64,000 bases of DNA, from assembly GCA_016647705.1 (NCBI GenBank), contig CM028326.1, forward strand, positions 47,110,285 to 47,174,284, given 5' to 3'. Position 1 is the first letter of the stretch; every line of letters starts with the position of its first letter. A program made the translations under genes and the position numbers. The DNA is from Eucommia ulmoides (lineage: Eukaryota > Streptophyta > Magnoliopsida > Garryales > Eucommiaceae). Shown in pieces: positions 22,726 through 34,534 of the stretch. The notes beneath the pieces were generated by a model. The model saw nothing but the letters and a program-made list of their open reading frames with translations. It was not told the origin of the DNA and searched no databases.

Positions 22726-24774
22726 TGTTGAATCTAAGGTTTTGATGAACAATTAAGTATTCATATTTTTGGTGGAACTAATGGTTTTGTCGAGTGTTTC
22801 AAATTTATAATTCTATGCATGTGATTAAGAAGAAAACCTTATGAAGAAAACATAAAGTGTGCAAGATGAACGTAATGAAGATGTGAAGAATTTTTAAGAC
22901 TTTGAAGAAAAATAGGTGAAAACAACTCTCTACTTATGTACTCTTAATGCAACCCAAAATAGGATCACAGACAACACTTAAAATAAGTTAATTATATGTG
23001 TTTCATAATAAGAAGTTATAAGTTTATGATCTTAAATTAAGAGATTGCATGTACTCCTTATGTGAAATGAATTTAATAATTGACCTAATTGAAAAATATG
23101 TTTTAAGTATAAAAAGTTAAGTTTTCGGGTTAATTCAGTCAATCGAGAAAAACAATCAGTTAATTGAATCAAACAATGTGTTTTGGAATTAAAAAGATGT
23201 GTTTTTGATCCAGTTGGTCAGCCGAATTAAATTGATCAGTCAACCATTTGAAACAATTGCTAAATTAGCGAAGGAAGTGAGCACAATGATCCAATCGGTC
23301 AATAGAATGAAGAGCGTCGGTTAACCATTTGAGTCAGTAGATGAATTGGTGGAAAAATAAATCACACTATTCCAATCGGTCAACCGATTGGATGTGATTG
23401 GTCAACCGACTGGCTATGTGCCAACGGTGATATTGGGAGCACGACAGGTCGGTCAACCGACCTGCAGGATTCGATCAACCGACTGAGTCAGTTGAGATTT
23501 CGGGTGATTTGGTCTTGGTAAAAAACTATCCGTTTTGATGATTCCAAGAGAGGGATTTAGGGGATTTGAACTTAATTGAACTATTAACAACTTATTATGT
23601 TATCCCTATTGATATAGTTCATATATTTTGAGATTCTCCTAATTTAAATGGTTTAATACTTCACGTTTCCATGGTTTTAAATTGAGAATAGTTTTATAGA
23701 CTTAAATGAGATAATTGAGAGTTATTTTTATGTGAAATACACATGAAATGAAAGGTAATCATATATGAGGTCTAAGAGTGTCATTAAGTGGCAGATAATT
23801 GAGAAACTAACAGTTAGAGGGCTAGTTATTAGTATATTAATATCGACTTGCGGAAATTGAGTTGAGTACATCGAGAATAATCAGTTTGCGCTTTTCTAAG
23901 AGTGAGATTTACGCTGCGACTTTTACGTAAGATTCTATCTAAGTTTTTGGCGTCACCGATTTTAATTCTAATTGCGATTCAATCTTTGCAAGTTTTATTA
24001 TTTGCTTTAAAGTTATATTTACCTTGATTACTTGGTTTAGGATTGTTAGAAAAAATGTTTTTGAATTTAGAAGCTTAAAAATATTTCTAAGCAATTTTTT
24101 CCTATTTATCTGATTATGTACAATTTTTTTGCTACCTATATTATTTATTAATCAGATTTGAATTGCCTCACATTCTATCTATCACGTAGTAATTATTTGG
24201 CACATTAATTGAGTATATTCGTATTAAGGTCATAGAAATTCCTTGTGGTAAGAAACTTGTATTTGTTTTTATTTGTGAGTTTGAGTGGATTAAACACATT
24301 TGGGACGATGTCTAGACATGATAGCTAGGTTTCAATCTTTTTCCTGTAAAAAAAATTAGGATTTGATCTTTGTCCTAGTAAAAAGGTTATATTATTATTT
24401 TTCCTTGAAAAGAATTAGATTTTGATTCTTCTGGTAATTGAATTATTTTTGAGTGATTTATAAATGTTCATCCTTCCATGTGAAAAGGATAAGTGAAAAA
24501 GAGTTATGTTTTCTTTAGCCTAGTAAAAAGATAGGGTTCATCATTGACCTGTAAAAAAGGTAATTTGTAAGGTTGATTATGTGCCTGTAAAATAATCATT
24601 GTAAGGTTTGCTTCCTACTTGGTAAAGAGATCAAAGGGGTTAGTGGATTGGAAATCTCCATGGAGCTCGGAGGACTGAATATAGGCAAGACTAACTTGAC
24701 CGAATCAAGATAAATTCTTGTGTTCTGCATTGATTTTTTTTTTATCTTGTGTTTGAGAATGTACTTAGTATTAA
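22726..24774 (+). mobile_element. Copia-type LTR, right end truncated
   Basis: Begins TGTTGAATCTAAGGTTTTGA, matching the start of the solo LTR at 61078 (TGTTGATCCTAAGATTTTGA), and shares its later landmarks: AATCTCCATGGAGCT, GGCAAGACTAACTTG, TTCTTGTGTTCTGCATTG. It carries a cluster of TCGGTCAACCGA dyads at about 23120-23500. The final ~200 bp seen in the other copy, ending GGGCCAACA, is missing because a terminal-inverted-repeat element begins at 24775. No target duplication can be tested. Confidence 0.72.
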
Positions 24775-24803
24775 CAATGTTTTGAAAATCGAACCGGATC
24801 GCC

Positions 24804-24823
24804 CGGTTCAACCGGTTGAACCG
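24804..24823. repeat. Perfect 20-nt palindrome
   Basis: CGGTTCAACCGGTTGAACCG equals its own reverse complement; part of the inverted-repeat-rich left end of the element. Confidence 0.97.
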
Positions 24824-25346
24824 TTACCCGGGCCTAGTTCCGGTCCGGTTAGCCTCTGAAAACCGTTATAGGGCAAAACCTGCCAAACCGGCCGGTTCAT
24901 ACCGGTTCGACTGCTAAACCGTCGAACCGGAACGGTCCACCTCGAACCGACTGGGTTTTCCCATTTCGCAGTTGTATAAATTGTTTACAGTGAAACCCTA
25001 AATCACAACTCCCATCCAGTACTGCTTGCTGCTTTACTTCTTCTCATTTGTTTCTCTCCCTCGTACAACATTTCAGATCTTCCAATCTCTCTCTTCCTTG
25101 TTCCTATCTCTGCCTTCTTTGCTCCGATTTTTATGTTTCACTTCTGATCTACGACGACGAAGACTAACTCCTTGCTTCCCCCGAAGTCGACGAACGACGA
25201 TCTCGGAACTCCTCCATCTCTCGACGACGTCTTCATAGCTGCCGCAATGATGCCGAAGATGGCAGACAGTAGAAGACAGACAGTCGACAGTCGACAGTCG
25301 ATTTATATGTCTTTTTTTGTTTAAAAATCTGCTCACTTTAATTATT

Positions 25347-25560
25347 ATGGTTGACTGGACAGTAAGAGTGATATTCTCTTAGGTGCCGTTTGGTTGCAAG
25401 GATTTGGGGCAAGGGTGATGTTCTCTTAGGTAGTGTTTGGTTGCAGGGAATTTATGGTTGACTGGACAGTAAGAGTGATATTCTCTTAGGTGTCGTTTGG
25501 TTGCAAGGATTTGGGGCAAGGGTGATGTTCTCTTAGGTAGCGCTTGGTTGCAGGGAATTG
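25347..25560. repeat. Two 107-bp tandem units
   Basis: ATGGTTGACTGGACAGTAAG starts at 25347 and again at 25454, and the following ~100 bp is nearly identical. Each unit also contains two inner copies of TTCTCTTAGGTNNNGNTTGG, so it is itself a repeat of a shorter word. Confidence 0.95.
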
Positions 25561-25891
25561 GGGGCGTTCGGTTACCATATTCTTTTCCACCATCTAGACA
25601 ATTATTTTTGTTGTGCTTTGCATGATGTGATTTGCTGTTACTGGGAATAGAAAAAAAAAATGTTTTCCTTGTATGAAGTATATAAGTATTTTTTTAATAT
25701 ATAGAAAAAAAAATATTTTCATTGTATATGTATTTTTTAATATTTTTATTTATATTAAATATATATATTAAATTATTAGTGACGTAATTATGAAGTGACG
25801 GTTCAATCGCGATTCGCCTACCGGTTGAATCGGTGACCCGTGACCCGGTGACTTTTCTGGTTCGATGTCCAGTCTGATTTTTAAAACATTG

Positions 25892-26390
25892 GATCATTGG
25901 AGGAAAACGAGAATGAGAATGAGAATGAGAATGATAATGAGGATGATCTTTGGGACATTAGGTGTTTTCAGAACCCATGCGCGTTTCCTCGATCATCTAC
26001 AAGTGAAGTTGTCACTGCCTAAAATAATAATTTATCGTTGTGGGGGGGTTATTTTAGCTATAAATCATACTTCCATTGTAAGATTATGGAATTTTGAATT
26101 CAAAGAGTTCAAGAATTCTCACCTAGATTTATGGATCCAATTCAATTTTTATGGATCCAATTCAATTCAGTGGAATCTTTCATTCACGTTTTTTTTTTTT
26201 TTACCAAAAACGTTTTCTAGAACTTTTTGATCTCCGAATTTGGGGATCCTACTTTCACGCAATTCACGAGGTTCAACAAGCAATCGACTAAAAGAGACTT
26301 GCAAAATATGCATTTGTCGGTGTATATGTGAGGAAAGACTCATAAATAATTGAAGTTTGTGGCATGATGAACAAGATTGTGATTGTACTA
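25892..26390. other. Non-coding sequence with a GAGAAT microsatellite
   Basis: (GAGAAT)n and variants at about 25909-25945 make a meaningless Met-Arg repeat in one frame. ATGGATCCAATTCAATT is duplicated at about 26130-26166. No gene or element ends recognised. Confidence 0.6.
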
Positions 26391-29300
26391 TCTATATAAT
26401 AAATCAACTCACTTATAAAGACAGTCATCGGATCAAGAAACAAATCTCTAGATATTGGTAACCGTTGGATGACTTTTGTATTATACACCACATGATTTAG
26501 GGTTTGGAGCCGCACATATACTTAGAGCAACCGTCTTCATTTTGACTTTTTAGAGCACTAACTTTTTGCTCCCAATTCACATGAGCACTTTCCTTTTAAC
26601 ATTTTAGAGCAGTTACTTTTTCCTTTTTACTTTTCCAATTCAAGTGAGCATTACTTTTTGTATTTCCTTTTACTTTTCAGAGCAATTACTGCTTCCAATT
26701 AACAACTCATTTTTAGCTCGCAATTCACCGTGAATTGCCTTCCAATTCCACGGCCTCTTCTCTTCTCCATTTTTAGCTTCCAATTCCCATCTCTACCGGA
26801 TTCATCTCATTCTCATCTTCACTGACTTCATCTCTTACCCACTGCCTTATTGAAGCGATCGCCTTCATAATTTTTGCAGATAGTTGCCTCTAGGCCTTAA
26901 TTTGCAGATCTTACGGTAAATCTCGCAGTCTGCCCTAATCGGTGCCTATCAGTCGTGCCTTAATTGAAACCCAAATCCCTGAAAATCAGGGGTGCCGAAA
27001 TGGAATCCCTCCATCTCGCATCTATGAGACCCTTATATTAGATGATCTCCTCACAACAATCCTTACTTGCTTCCAACGATTAACTGCTAAGGCCACTTTC
27101 TTATTTCATATTGCTAAGGTCAGTTTTTGGTTTTTGTTTGTTTTGCTGCCGATTGTTGTTGAATTGCACCCATGTGTTTTTATTCTGTTCAAGCCCATTA
27201 TGCTGAATTGTTGTTCTGTTTCACTTTCTAATTTCATGTTCCTAAGGTCCGTTTCTGATTTTACTTTGTTTTGCTGTCGATTTTTTGTGAAATTGCACTC
27301 ATGTGAGTGTACTCTATTCAGATTGATTTTTGTTGAATTGCTGTTCTGTTTTAACATTTTTATTGTTGTCATTTTCACACCTTTCTGACCATTGGATCTC
27401 TCTAAAAAAATTGGGTGAAGAACAAAATTGGACCCAAATTTCTGTTTATGTCCCTAAATTTTTCTCAAACACATTTGTTTATTCACATATTTTTGTTTCC
27501 GATCCTATTTTTCTGCGAATAGACAAAATTTTGGGAATGGAATAAACAAACGCGTTTCACAATTAAGCTTGATGCACAATGTGCTTATATTTTGTATGTT
27601 TTATATATATAATAATTTTATATCGGTTTTGTTTCATATTTTGGTGTTAATTTCCATATTGTCAAAAGTTTAATGACAATTTGATGGTAGGTGGCAAGGT
27701 TTTTCAATCTAGCTAATTGTGTTGCCTGTATTTCGATAGTTTGTGTCATTGTGTCTTTGAGATTTTTACTGAAGGAAGGACTAAAATATTATTTTGGTTT
27801 GTTGGATATTGATTAATGGAGCCACACTCTTCAACTTTGCCTTGTTCTTGACAATTTTCACTCTTTCCGTTTACTAACAATTTTAAACTCTCATATATAC
27901 TTTAGTTTAGTTGAGCTAGAGTCTTTGAGGAATGTATTCGAAAAGAGTAGATGATGCCGTGAAGGAAACAAAAGAATTGGCTAAGGGTGTATCCTTTTAC
28001 TTAGGTTGTAAATCAAATTGAAACAATTATTGTTAAGTGATCTTTGTATAATTTGCTTAATTGTTTTGGTATCTCGCTATTCAAGATTTTTAATATTTTT
28101 GTATCAAGAGTTATGATCATCACATTCTGATTGAGTCCAATGTGTTGAAGTCCTTAGTTATTAGTTGGTTTTGTTTTGTTTTTTTTTTTTTTTGGTAGTT
28201 TTTCAACAATGTTGGCTTAACAAATTTATAATCATAATTACTTTTTATCTTATTATAACTTGACGTAGATGATTTATTTATACATAGGCATTTTGTTTTT
28301 AATAAATCCATTAGCATCTTAAAATTATCGAATAAGGTGGCTCGAGTTCAAATCTGGATTGACTGTCATTCGGTCGCTGGTGTAGCACCCAGGACCAAAA
28401 AGTTAACAATCAAGACTATGCAGATGGAGACTACATATAGCTTCAGAAGATTATAGAGTTGGGAAAATGATTTTAGAGGTTGATAGTCTTTGGTTTTCAT
28501 ATGACCACAAATTTCATGGTAGGTATTTAGAGGTTGATAGTCTTTGGTTTTACGCAATGCAATGAGAGGATTTTGTGCTTCGGCCTTGATTGGAATCTTC
28601 GTATGATTGATTTGAGTTGGATTTGAAGAAAATTTGGAATATAATTCCTCATCTATTGTTTGGTTTTCTCAACTGAATCATTAAAATCTTGGAAAACGCA
28701 ATATTAAGGTTACTATTAAGTTCTGATGTGTCATTATACGAAAACAAAATTATTCGTTTCTGAGACTGTGACGTTTCTTTATCTTTATTGTTCTGTATGC
28801 TTGGATTTATTTTTGTGGCTCTTACTTTTTAAGTTACTTCTTTAATTACTGATGTAGGTTGAGAATTTTTTAATTTGGTTCAAATGTGGACAATTGAGTT
28901 CTTTTCTAAGGTATGCTTGAATTTCTTTCCCCTAGATTTGGTTGATTTATGGAGGTTCTTTGTTTTTCTTCAAAACTCAATTTAATATCACACATATTCA
29001 GGCAACATTTATAGTTTGAATTTTGATTTGGGATGTTAATGTTTGTAATATTTTTTTGGTTTGTAATTGGTAATTTTTATATTTAATTATAATTATAATA
29101 TGGGTAGTTTGATTTAGTTTTAGTGCACATACCAAAAGAAATAAAGAAAAATTTATTGTAAGTTTAGTTTGACATTGTTTTTGTTGTGACAAATTACTTT
29201 TAATTTGGTTTTTTTTTTTTTCTCCCCTTTGTTGTGGATATCTACTCACTTCTTAATATTAACAAGTATGAAAGAATCATGTTGGGTTAAGGGATTTATA

Positions 29301-29919
29301 AACATGTTCTACTTCTATGGATTTCAGTAGGGGTTATTTCATAATAAATTTTTGTTTTTTTAATCATCAAATATTTCTCCAAACAAAGTTGTGTTCTAAT
29401 TATTGATTTTTTTTTTCATATAATGTTTTCTGTGTAATTTTTCATATCTGATTTTTTTTAAGGGTGGAGATAAATAGAGAATATAATTTACAGAAAGCTC
29501 TATGTAGGCATATAAATAGTATGTATTTGTAATGTATAATATTTTTTTTTCCTCATTGGGAATCAATAATATGGGTGAAATGATACTTATTTTCATATAT
29601 GATTTACAATACAAATTATTTGTTACTTGCATAAAATCCGTGTTAGGTCTCCTTATTTTATAATGGTAAAAGTTTTAGTCATGATTGTTTGTTATTAGTG
29701 ATGTTTAATTGTTAGTTATTATAAGTCACGAAAAAAAAATGTTATTTATTATTAATGTTCAAATTAAGTAAGTGCATAATGTTAATCTCGATTATTAGTT
29801 ATTGTGAATGTTCAAATGAAATAGGTAAAGAATATTGTGCATACAGTGAAAATTGTGGAAATTCTTTATTTTGCTTTTGTTGTTTACACCTATACCTTCA
29901 GGCACGGGTTATACGCTAG
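26391..29919 (+). mobile_element. Helitron, non-autonomous
   Basis: The 5' end is TCTATATAATAAATCAACTC preceded by A (26390); the 3' end is GGGTTATACGCTAG followed by T (29920). This fits Helitron insertion between A and T with 5'-TC and CTRR-3' ends. A weak stem (ACCT...GGGT) lies about 10 nt before CTAG. The 5' ~130 bp is homologous to a segment at 57142. No Rep/helicase coding is present in the 3.5 kb. It holds a 128-bp tandem pair near 27114/27242 and a duplicated TTTAGAGGTTGATAGTCTTT (about 28473 and 28528). Gene capture was not recognised. Confidence 0.72.
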
Positions 29920-30359
29920 TATGTATGTGTGTGTATGTATATATATATATATATACCTTCTATATCTAGGAGTCTATATTTAGAGCTCTAATAGGGAGTT
30001 TTGTTTCATTTTGCAACACGATTGTGGACATGGATTTTTATTACAAATAAAAAATAATATGAAATATAAAGAAAAAAAAATATTAACAAAAAATAAATTA
30101 AATTTGATTTTTTTTTTTTTTTTTGCATTAATTGTGAAACTGTTAACTCCAATTGAATTTTATAATTAAAATTTTAATCATTATAAGCAAAGAATTAGAT
30201 GTTTGATTTTAATTCTGAAATTAGGGTGATACGATTTGTTTAGCCCGTTATCAAGCTTAAATTTAGGTTTTTGCATTGTATTGGAGTAAAATTTTAATAT
30301 TTTATCAAGAAAGTGATAGGGGTATTTTCTAAAGTCCCATGTCTTGTCATGTGTAAGAA
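29920..30359. other. Microsatellite and AT-rich spacer
   Basis: A GT/AT microsatellite (29920-29955) lies directly after the Helitron end, followed by AT-rich DNA with a T16 run near 30109. Nothing coding. Confidence 0.6.
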
Positions 30360-33323
30360 TAAAAGTCGTGGGGGGCACGGGGCACAAGGCACGTAAGCTC
30401 AAACGAGCGTATGGGTACTCGCAGGGTTTGTCCGAGACCTATCGTTGTCGTCAGGTACCTATCTATCTAACCAGTTGGTCAATAAACCTATACCTCGACT
30501 CAAGATGATGAACCAATAGCCATCCTCGGACTTCCCGAGCAAGAGAATAGGCGACTCATGCTCAATCACTAATCCTTAGTCGAGATCTGTTACTAAAATT
30601 CATTGTACAAAGAAAAAACAATTACAATTTTAATATAACAGCCCATTACTCCCCAAAACCCACTAAATCTAAGATATCAATGGGAGCTTACTGAAATTAA
30701 TGAAAGATGTTGGCACGGTGAACTATCCAAGAGGGGGTGAATTGGGAAGTTATAAAAAAATTAATTAAATTTTATTTTTTTTAATACTTAAATAATCAAA
30801 TAATCAATTTACCCTAAATCATTTATTATCTTCATAATAAAGCGGATAAGTGTATTCAATCTAGATGCATACCTAAATAATAAAATATTAATAAAACAAA
30901 TAAAGCAACACACAAGGATATACCCTAGTTCACCAAACTACTCTTGGTTAATCTAGTCATCCGAGCCCCCACAGAGATTTGCACCCACTAAACCACTTGA
31001 TCCCTTTAACAAGTAGGAACCAAACCTTTACACAATCATTCTTTTCATAGGCTCAGAATTAACCTTTGCAATTCTCTTTTCACATGGTAAGAAAGAACCT
31101 TTATTTTTTTACCAAGCTAAAGACTAACATAATTCTACTACAGCAAGAATCACAACTTAATTCTTTTATACCTTAGGTTAAGAATCAAATCTCACCAAAA
31201 AAATACTCTAAGTATCATTTTCACCGGTAAGAATCGTTACAATTCACACATAATTAATTTTAATCAGGAAGAATCAAGTCTAACTCTTTTCAAGGGAAAA
31301 TAGTAACCTAACATTTTTATGCAATAGGTAAAGATTAAACCTCAATCTCTTTACTGAAAGAGATCGAAACCCAAACTACCCCTGATTAGATACTCTCAAT
31401 AGTATATAATCCACACAAACTCACCAATTACAAGAATTAATGAATTTCTTCCCACTCGGAGCTTCTACCACCTCAAATCAATTTAACTCAATTAATATCC
31501 CGCATTTACTAGTGATAGAATTTATGTGAAGAATTTAGTATCTGATTATATAAAGTGTGGGTAGTACAAAAATAAGCATGTAATCAAATTATGACAAAAA
31601 TCGTTTTAAAATAATTTTTATGCTCTTTAAAGTTAAAAAAAAAAAATTAAAAAAAAAAAAAACGATTTCACAAAGATCTTATATCCAAGCAAGCAATAAT
31701 AATATAAAATCACAATTAAGAACAAAAGCTTGGAACAATCCCACCAGGATAACATCGAAAGATTGAATATGAATCGCAAGACAACTTAGATCGGTGACAC
31801 CAAAATACTTAACGCTTTAACTCAAGGACTTTTCTCACAAAATGATCTCTCTCAAGAAAATATCAGAATAACGACTCTTAGAAAGCTCAGGAACAAATAG
31901 TTCTTGATGAAAGTGATGTGCTGACCTAAAAAAACGCAGGTCTATTTAAGCTGATTTGAAATAGGCCCTCCAACGGCTAGTTCCCTCAAGATATGACAAT
32001 TAAATGCATATATAGACCCCATATATCAATACCATTTAATCCTGATTTAATTCACTTAAATATAACTTTTAAAATATTCAATTAAGTCCCCAAAATAATT
32101 CTCAATCTCAAATCAAATAGATAGAAAGTAATATATGTATTTAATTGAGAAACACCAATTTTATGTACCATATCTATAGGGATATCCAAATAGGAGTAAC
32201 GTATCGTCAATATATCCAAATCCCTAAGATATTTCATTCAAGTAAGCAAATATTGGGTAGTTGTGATCAAATCCTGAAAATCCTTGAAATCTAAAATAGC
32301 CCAGTCGATTGACCAACCTCTATCCATTGGTCGACCGATGGATATAAGATGTATCCCAGCCTTTGCTCAAACACAAGTCGATTGACCGATCACCTATGGG
32401 TCGATTGACCGATCAATACAAGATGTATTCTCAGGCCTAATTTTGGCCCTGGTTGGTTGACCGATCAATACAGAGAGTTTAGCTTCAGGTCATCAGTTAA
32501 CCAATCTCCCCTGGTCCGGTTGACCGATCGATTTAGAGACGTCTTTTTTCCAGTCATTGCCCATCGGTTGACTGAACCTCCTTGGTCAGTTAACCGATTG
32601 TTGCTGGACACTTTTTCCTCAATTTATTTCAACTCCAATCTTCGACATTTTCAACCCTTTAATCGATTTCTTTGCTCGGTTAACTAAATTGACACTAATA
32701 ATCACTTTTAAGCACTAATCTTGCTTAGGTCAATTTTTTTTTTCAATTTCACATTGGAGTAAATATTTAAGCTATAATTAGGACCTTAATTTAAACACAT
32801 AAATATAAATCATTTAATTTGTGTCGTGTGTGATCCTAATTGGGATACATTAAGAGTAACAAGGATTTGAATTATTTTCACATAGTTTCTTCAGAATCTT
32901 CAATCTTTTAATGTTCATGTCTGCATCCTTTATAATTATTTCATAATGTTATCTTGATTGGAACTCTTTAAACTGAAACACTCAATAAACTCATTAGTTC
33001 CACAAAAAATATCAACACGTAATTATCCATCAAAATCTCGGGATCAACAAAAGACTTGCTAAACAAGTATTTCATCTTCTATAAATACTACAAGGGCTAG
33101 GTAAGATATGTTCACTCTCCTAATCGTTACTCTTTTAAAATACTCTCAAAACACTCTATTGATTCTCAAACCTGATGTGCAATGGTGGTAGGACAATTTG
33201 TGTGTGCATTATTTGTTTTATTTTTTTTTATTTTTTTATTTTTTGTAGGAACCTAAAGCAAATGAGGATCAAATTTTGAATTCCAAAGGATCATTTACGA
33301 TGATGCAATTTTTGGAAAGATCA
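30360..33323 (+). mobile_element. 5' LTR of a broken Ty3/gypsy element, with a nested solo LTR
   Basis: The left part (30360-30717) has GC-richer LTR text including CCTCGGACTTCCCGAGCAAG. The sequence resumes after the nested solo LTR with a TATA box CTATAAATAC (33079-33088), then GGTAAGATATGTTCACTCTC, typical of gypsy R/U5 regions, and ends GATCA at 33323, four bases before the primer-binding site. The start is not resolved. No matching 3' LTR was found downstream of the integrase. Confidence 0.6.
30718..33049 (-). mobile_element. Copia-type solo LTR with AAAGA target duplication
   Basis: Reverse-oriented relative of the LTR at 61078. In plus coordinates it starts TGTTGGCACGGTGAACTATC and ends TCTCGGGATCAACA, the complement of TGTTGATCC. 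AAAGA flanks both sides exactly (30713-30717 and 33050-33054). No internal domain is present, so it is a solo LTR produced by LTR-LTR recombination. It contains a cluster of GTCGATTGACCGATCA-like dyads at about 32297-32680. Length 2332 bp. The host sequence reads continuously across the site as gypsy LTR. Confidence 0.9.
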
Positions 33324-33326
33324 TAT

Positions 33327-33346
33327 TGGCATCGTCTACGGGGAAC
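33327..33346 (+). other. Gypsy primer-binding site
   Basis: TGGCATCGTCTACGGGGAAC resembles the plant gypsy primer-binding site TGGCGCCGTCTGTGGGGA, with differences consistent with decay at CpG sites. It begins four bases after the LTR end at 33323 and fixes the element orientation as plus. Confidence 0.7.
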
Positions 33347-33659
33347 AACTAGTTTTCTCACCCTTAAGAAATTTAATGGTTACTTTGAGATATAAAATCA
33401 TGATTAGTGAATAAGAAAATAAGAGGCATCTCATTTACATAACAGATCTCGGGATTTGTTCTTTTAGTAAATTCCCTTTGTTGTTAATGGAATTAATGAG
33501 GGGGATGTGTGACCTCTCTCAAAATGTGCAACGAATGGGTGGCTAGAGCCATTTTCCACTATCACCATCAATTCTGCAATGATATCTACCCCACTACGGT
33601 GAGGTGTATGGAATTATGAATGAAAGTCGAAGAGCCCGGTTAGAGCATCGTTGGGAAAA

Positions 33660-34500
33660 ATATCTATGAACGGAGTGCCAAGAACTCCAAAATAAGCTGG
33701 AGCGACTCCGTAGAGAAAGGGATAAACCTCCCAGAGAAGAGACAATTGCCAAGCAGGACTAGAGATCCAACCTCCATAATAACCATCAAGTGTCTATTCA
33801 ATTCTTGGTCCCAGGTACAACCTACTCGATCAGTGGAGAGGAGGAATATACTGCCACTCAAAGGAATGGTCCCAGCAAACAGTGAATTTCAAGATCGGTT
33901 GATGCTATCAATAAGAAGATCGGGCAGATCGAGAAGAAGAAATCCAATGTCCAGGAGATAGTTAAGAGGAGTTCCCTACTAGTCACTGTTGCGTGTTTAG
34001 AGATAAGGTCCCCTTAGTTTCAAACTACCATCTCAAATCAAGACATACAAAGGGAACACTAATCTTGTTGAGCACTTGGACTACTATGTGCATACGGATC
34101 TACGAGAAGCATCAAACTTGATCAAGTTTCAAGCATTCTTGGTTACTATAGCCAGGACTACTAAAAATGGTACAGGGCCCTAAAACTGGGTGCTTTTGAT
34201 TCTTTTGAGTACTAAGCATGACATTTTTTTTATCTGTTTGTAAGCAATAAACGACGAGCGAAGAATCCGTCTCACCTTATTTCTATTCGGCAAAGAAAAT
34301 ATGAGAGGCTTGGGGAATTATTGGAAAGATTCATACAATAATCTGACCAAGTAGAAGATTTGAATAATGGCATGGCAAGGCATTGGCAGCGATAGTTGGA
34401 GGAATAAAGAAGAGCCAGTTCCTCTACGTGATGGCCCAAGCACCATAAAAAAATTGGCATTGGTTTTTGCTTTATCAACAAAATTCAGTTTAGTCGAAGG
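33660..34500 (+). pseudogene. Gypsy gag remnant
   Basis: Degenerate gag of the Ty3/gypsy element. Across shifting frames the segment 34100-34470 gives FVSNKRRAKNPSHLISIRQR, KYERLGELLERFIQ and VEDLNNGMA, matching the retrotrans_gag pattern (FLSNK...L..IRQ...E.LREY..RF). The stretch 33660-33960 is charged and gag-like but not alignable by eye. It has many stops and frameshifts and no zinc knuckle, because a further LTR interrupts the element at about 34535. Confidence 0.65.
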
Positions 34501-34534
34501 CGTTTATTAGGAAAGGGAAAAAGAATAGGAATAC

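Larger units (their letters stand above)
24775..25891. mobile_element. Terminal-inverted-repeat element with GGTTCGAACC palindromes
   Basis: The termini CAATGTTTTGAAAATCGAAC and, reverse-complemented, CAATGTTTTAAAAATCAGAC form imperfect inverted repeats. The first ~180 bp are packed with CCGGTTCGAACCGG-type words, including a perfect 20-nt palindrome at 24804-24823; the right end has GGTTGAATCGG and GACCCGTGACCCGG. No transposase is seen. The middle (25020-25310) looks leader-like and CT-rich without a protein signature. Target duplication was not resolved, so superfamily is open. Confidence 0.6.

Noticed and set aside
25865..26230. Met-Arg repeat protein frame
   Set aside because: Translation of a GAGAAT microsatellite; no domain.
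27106..27388. Overlapping + and - frames in the Helitron
   Set aside because: Produced by a 128-bp tandem pair; no captured-gene signature recognised.
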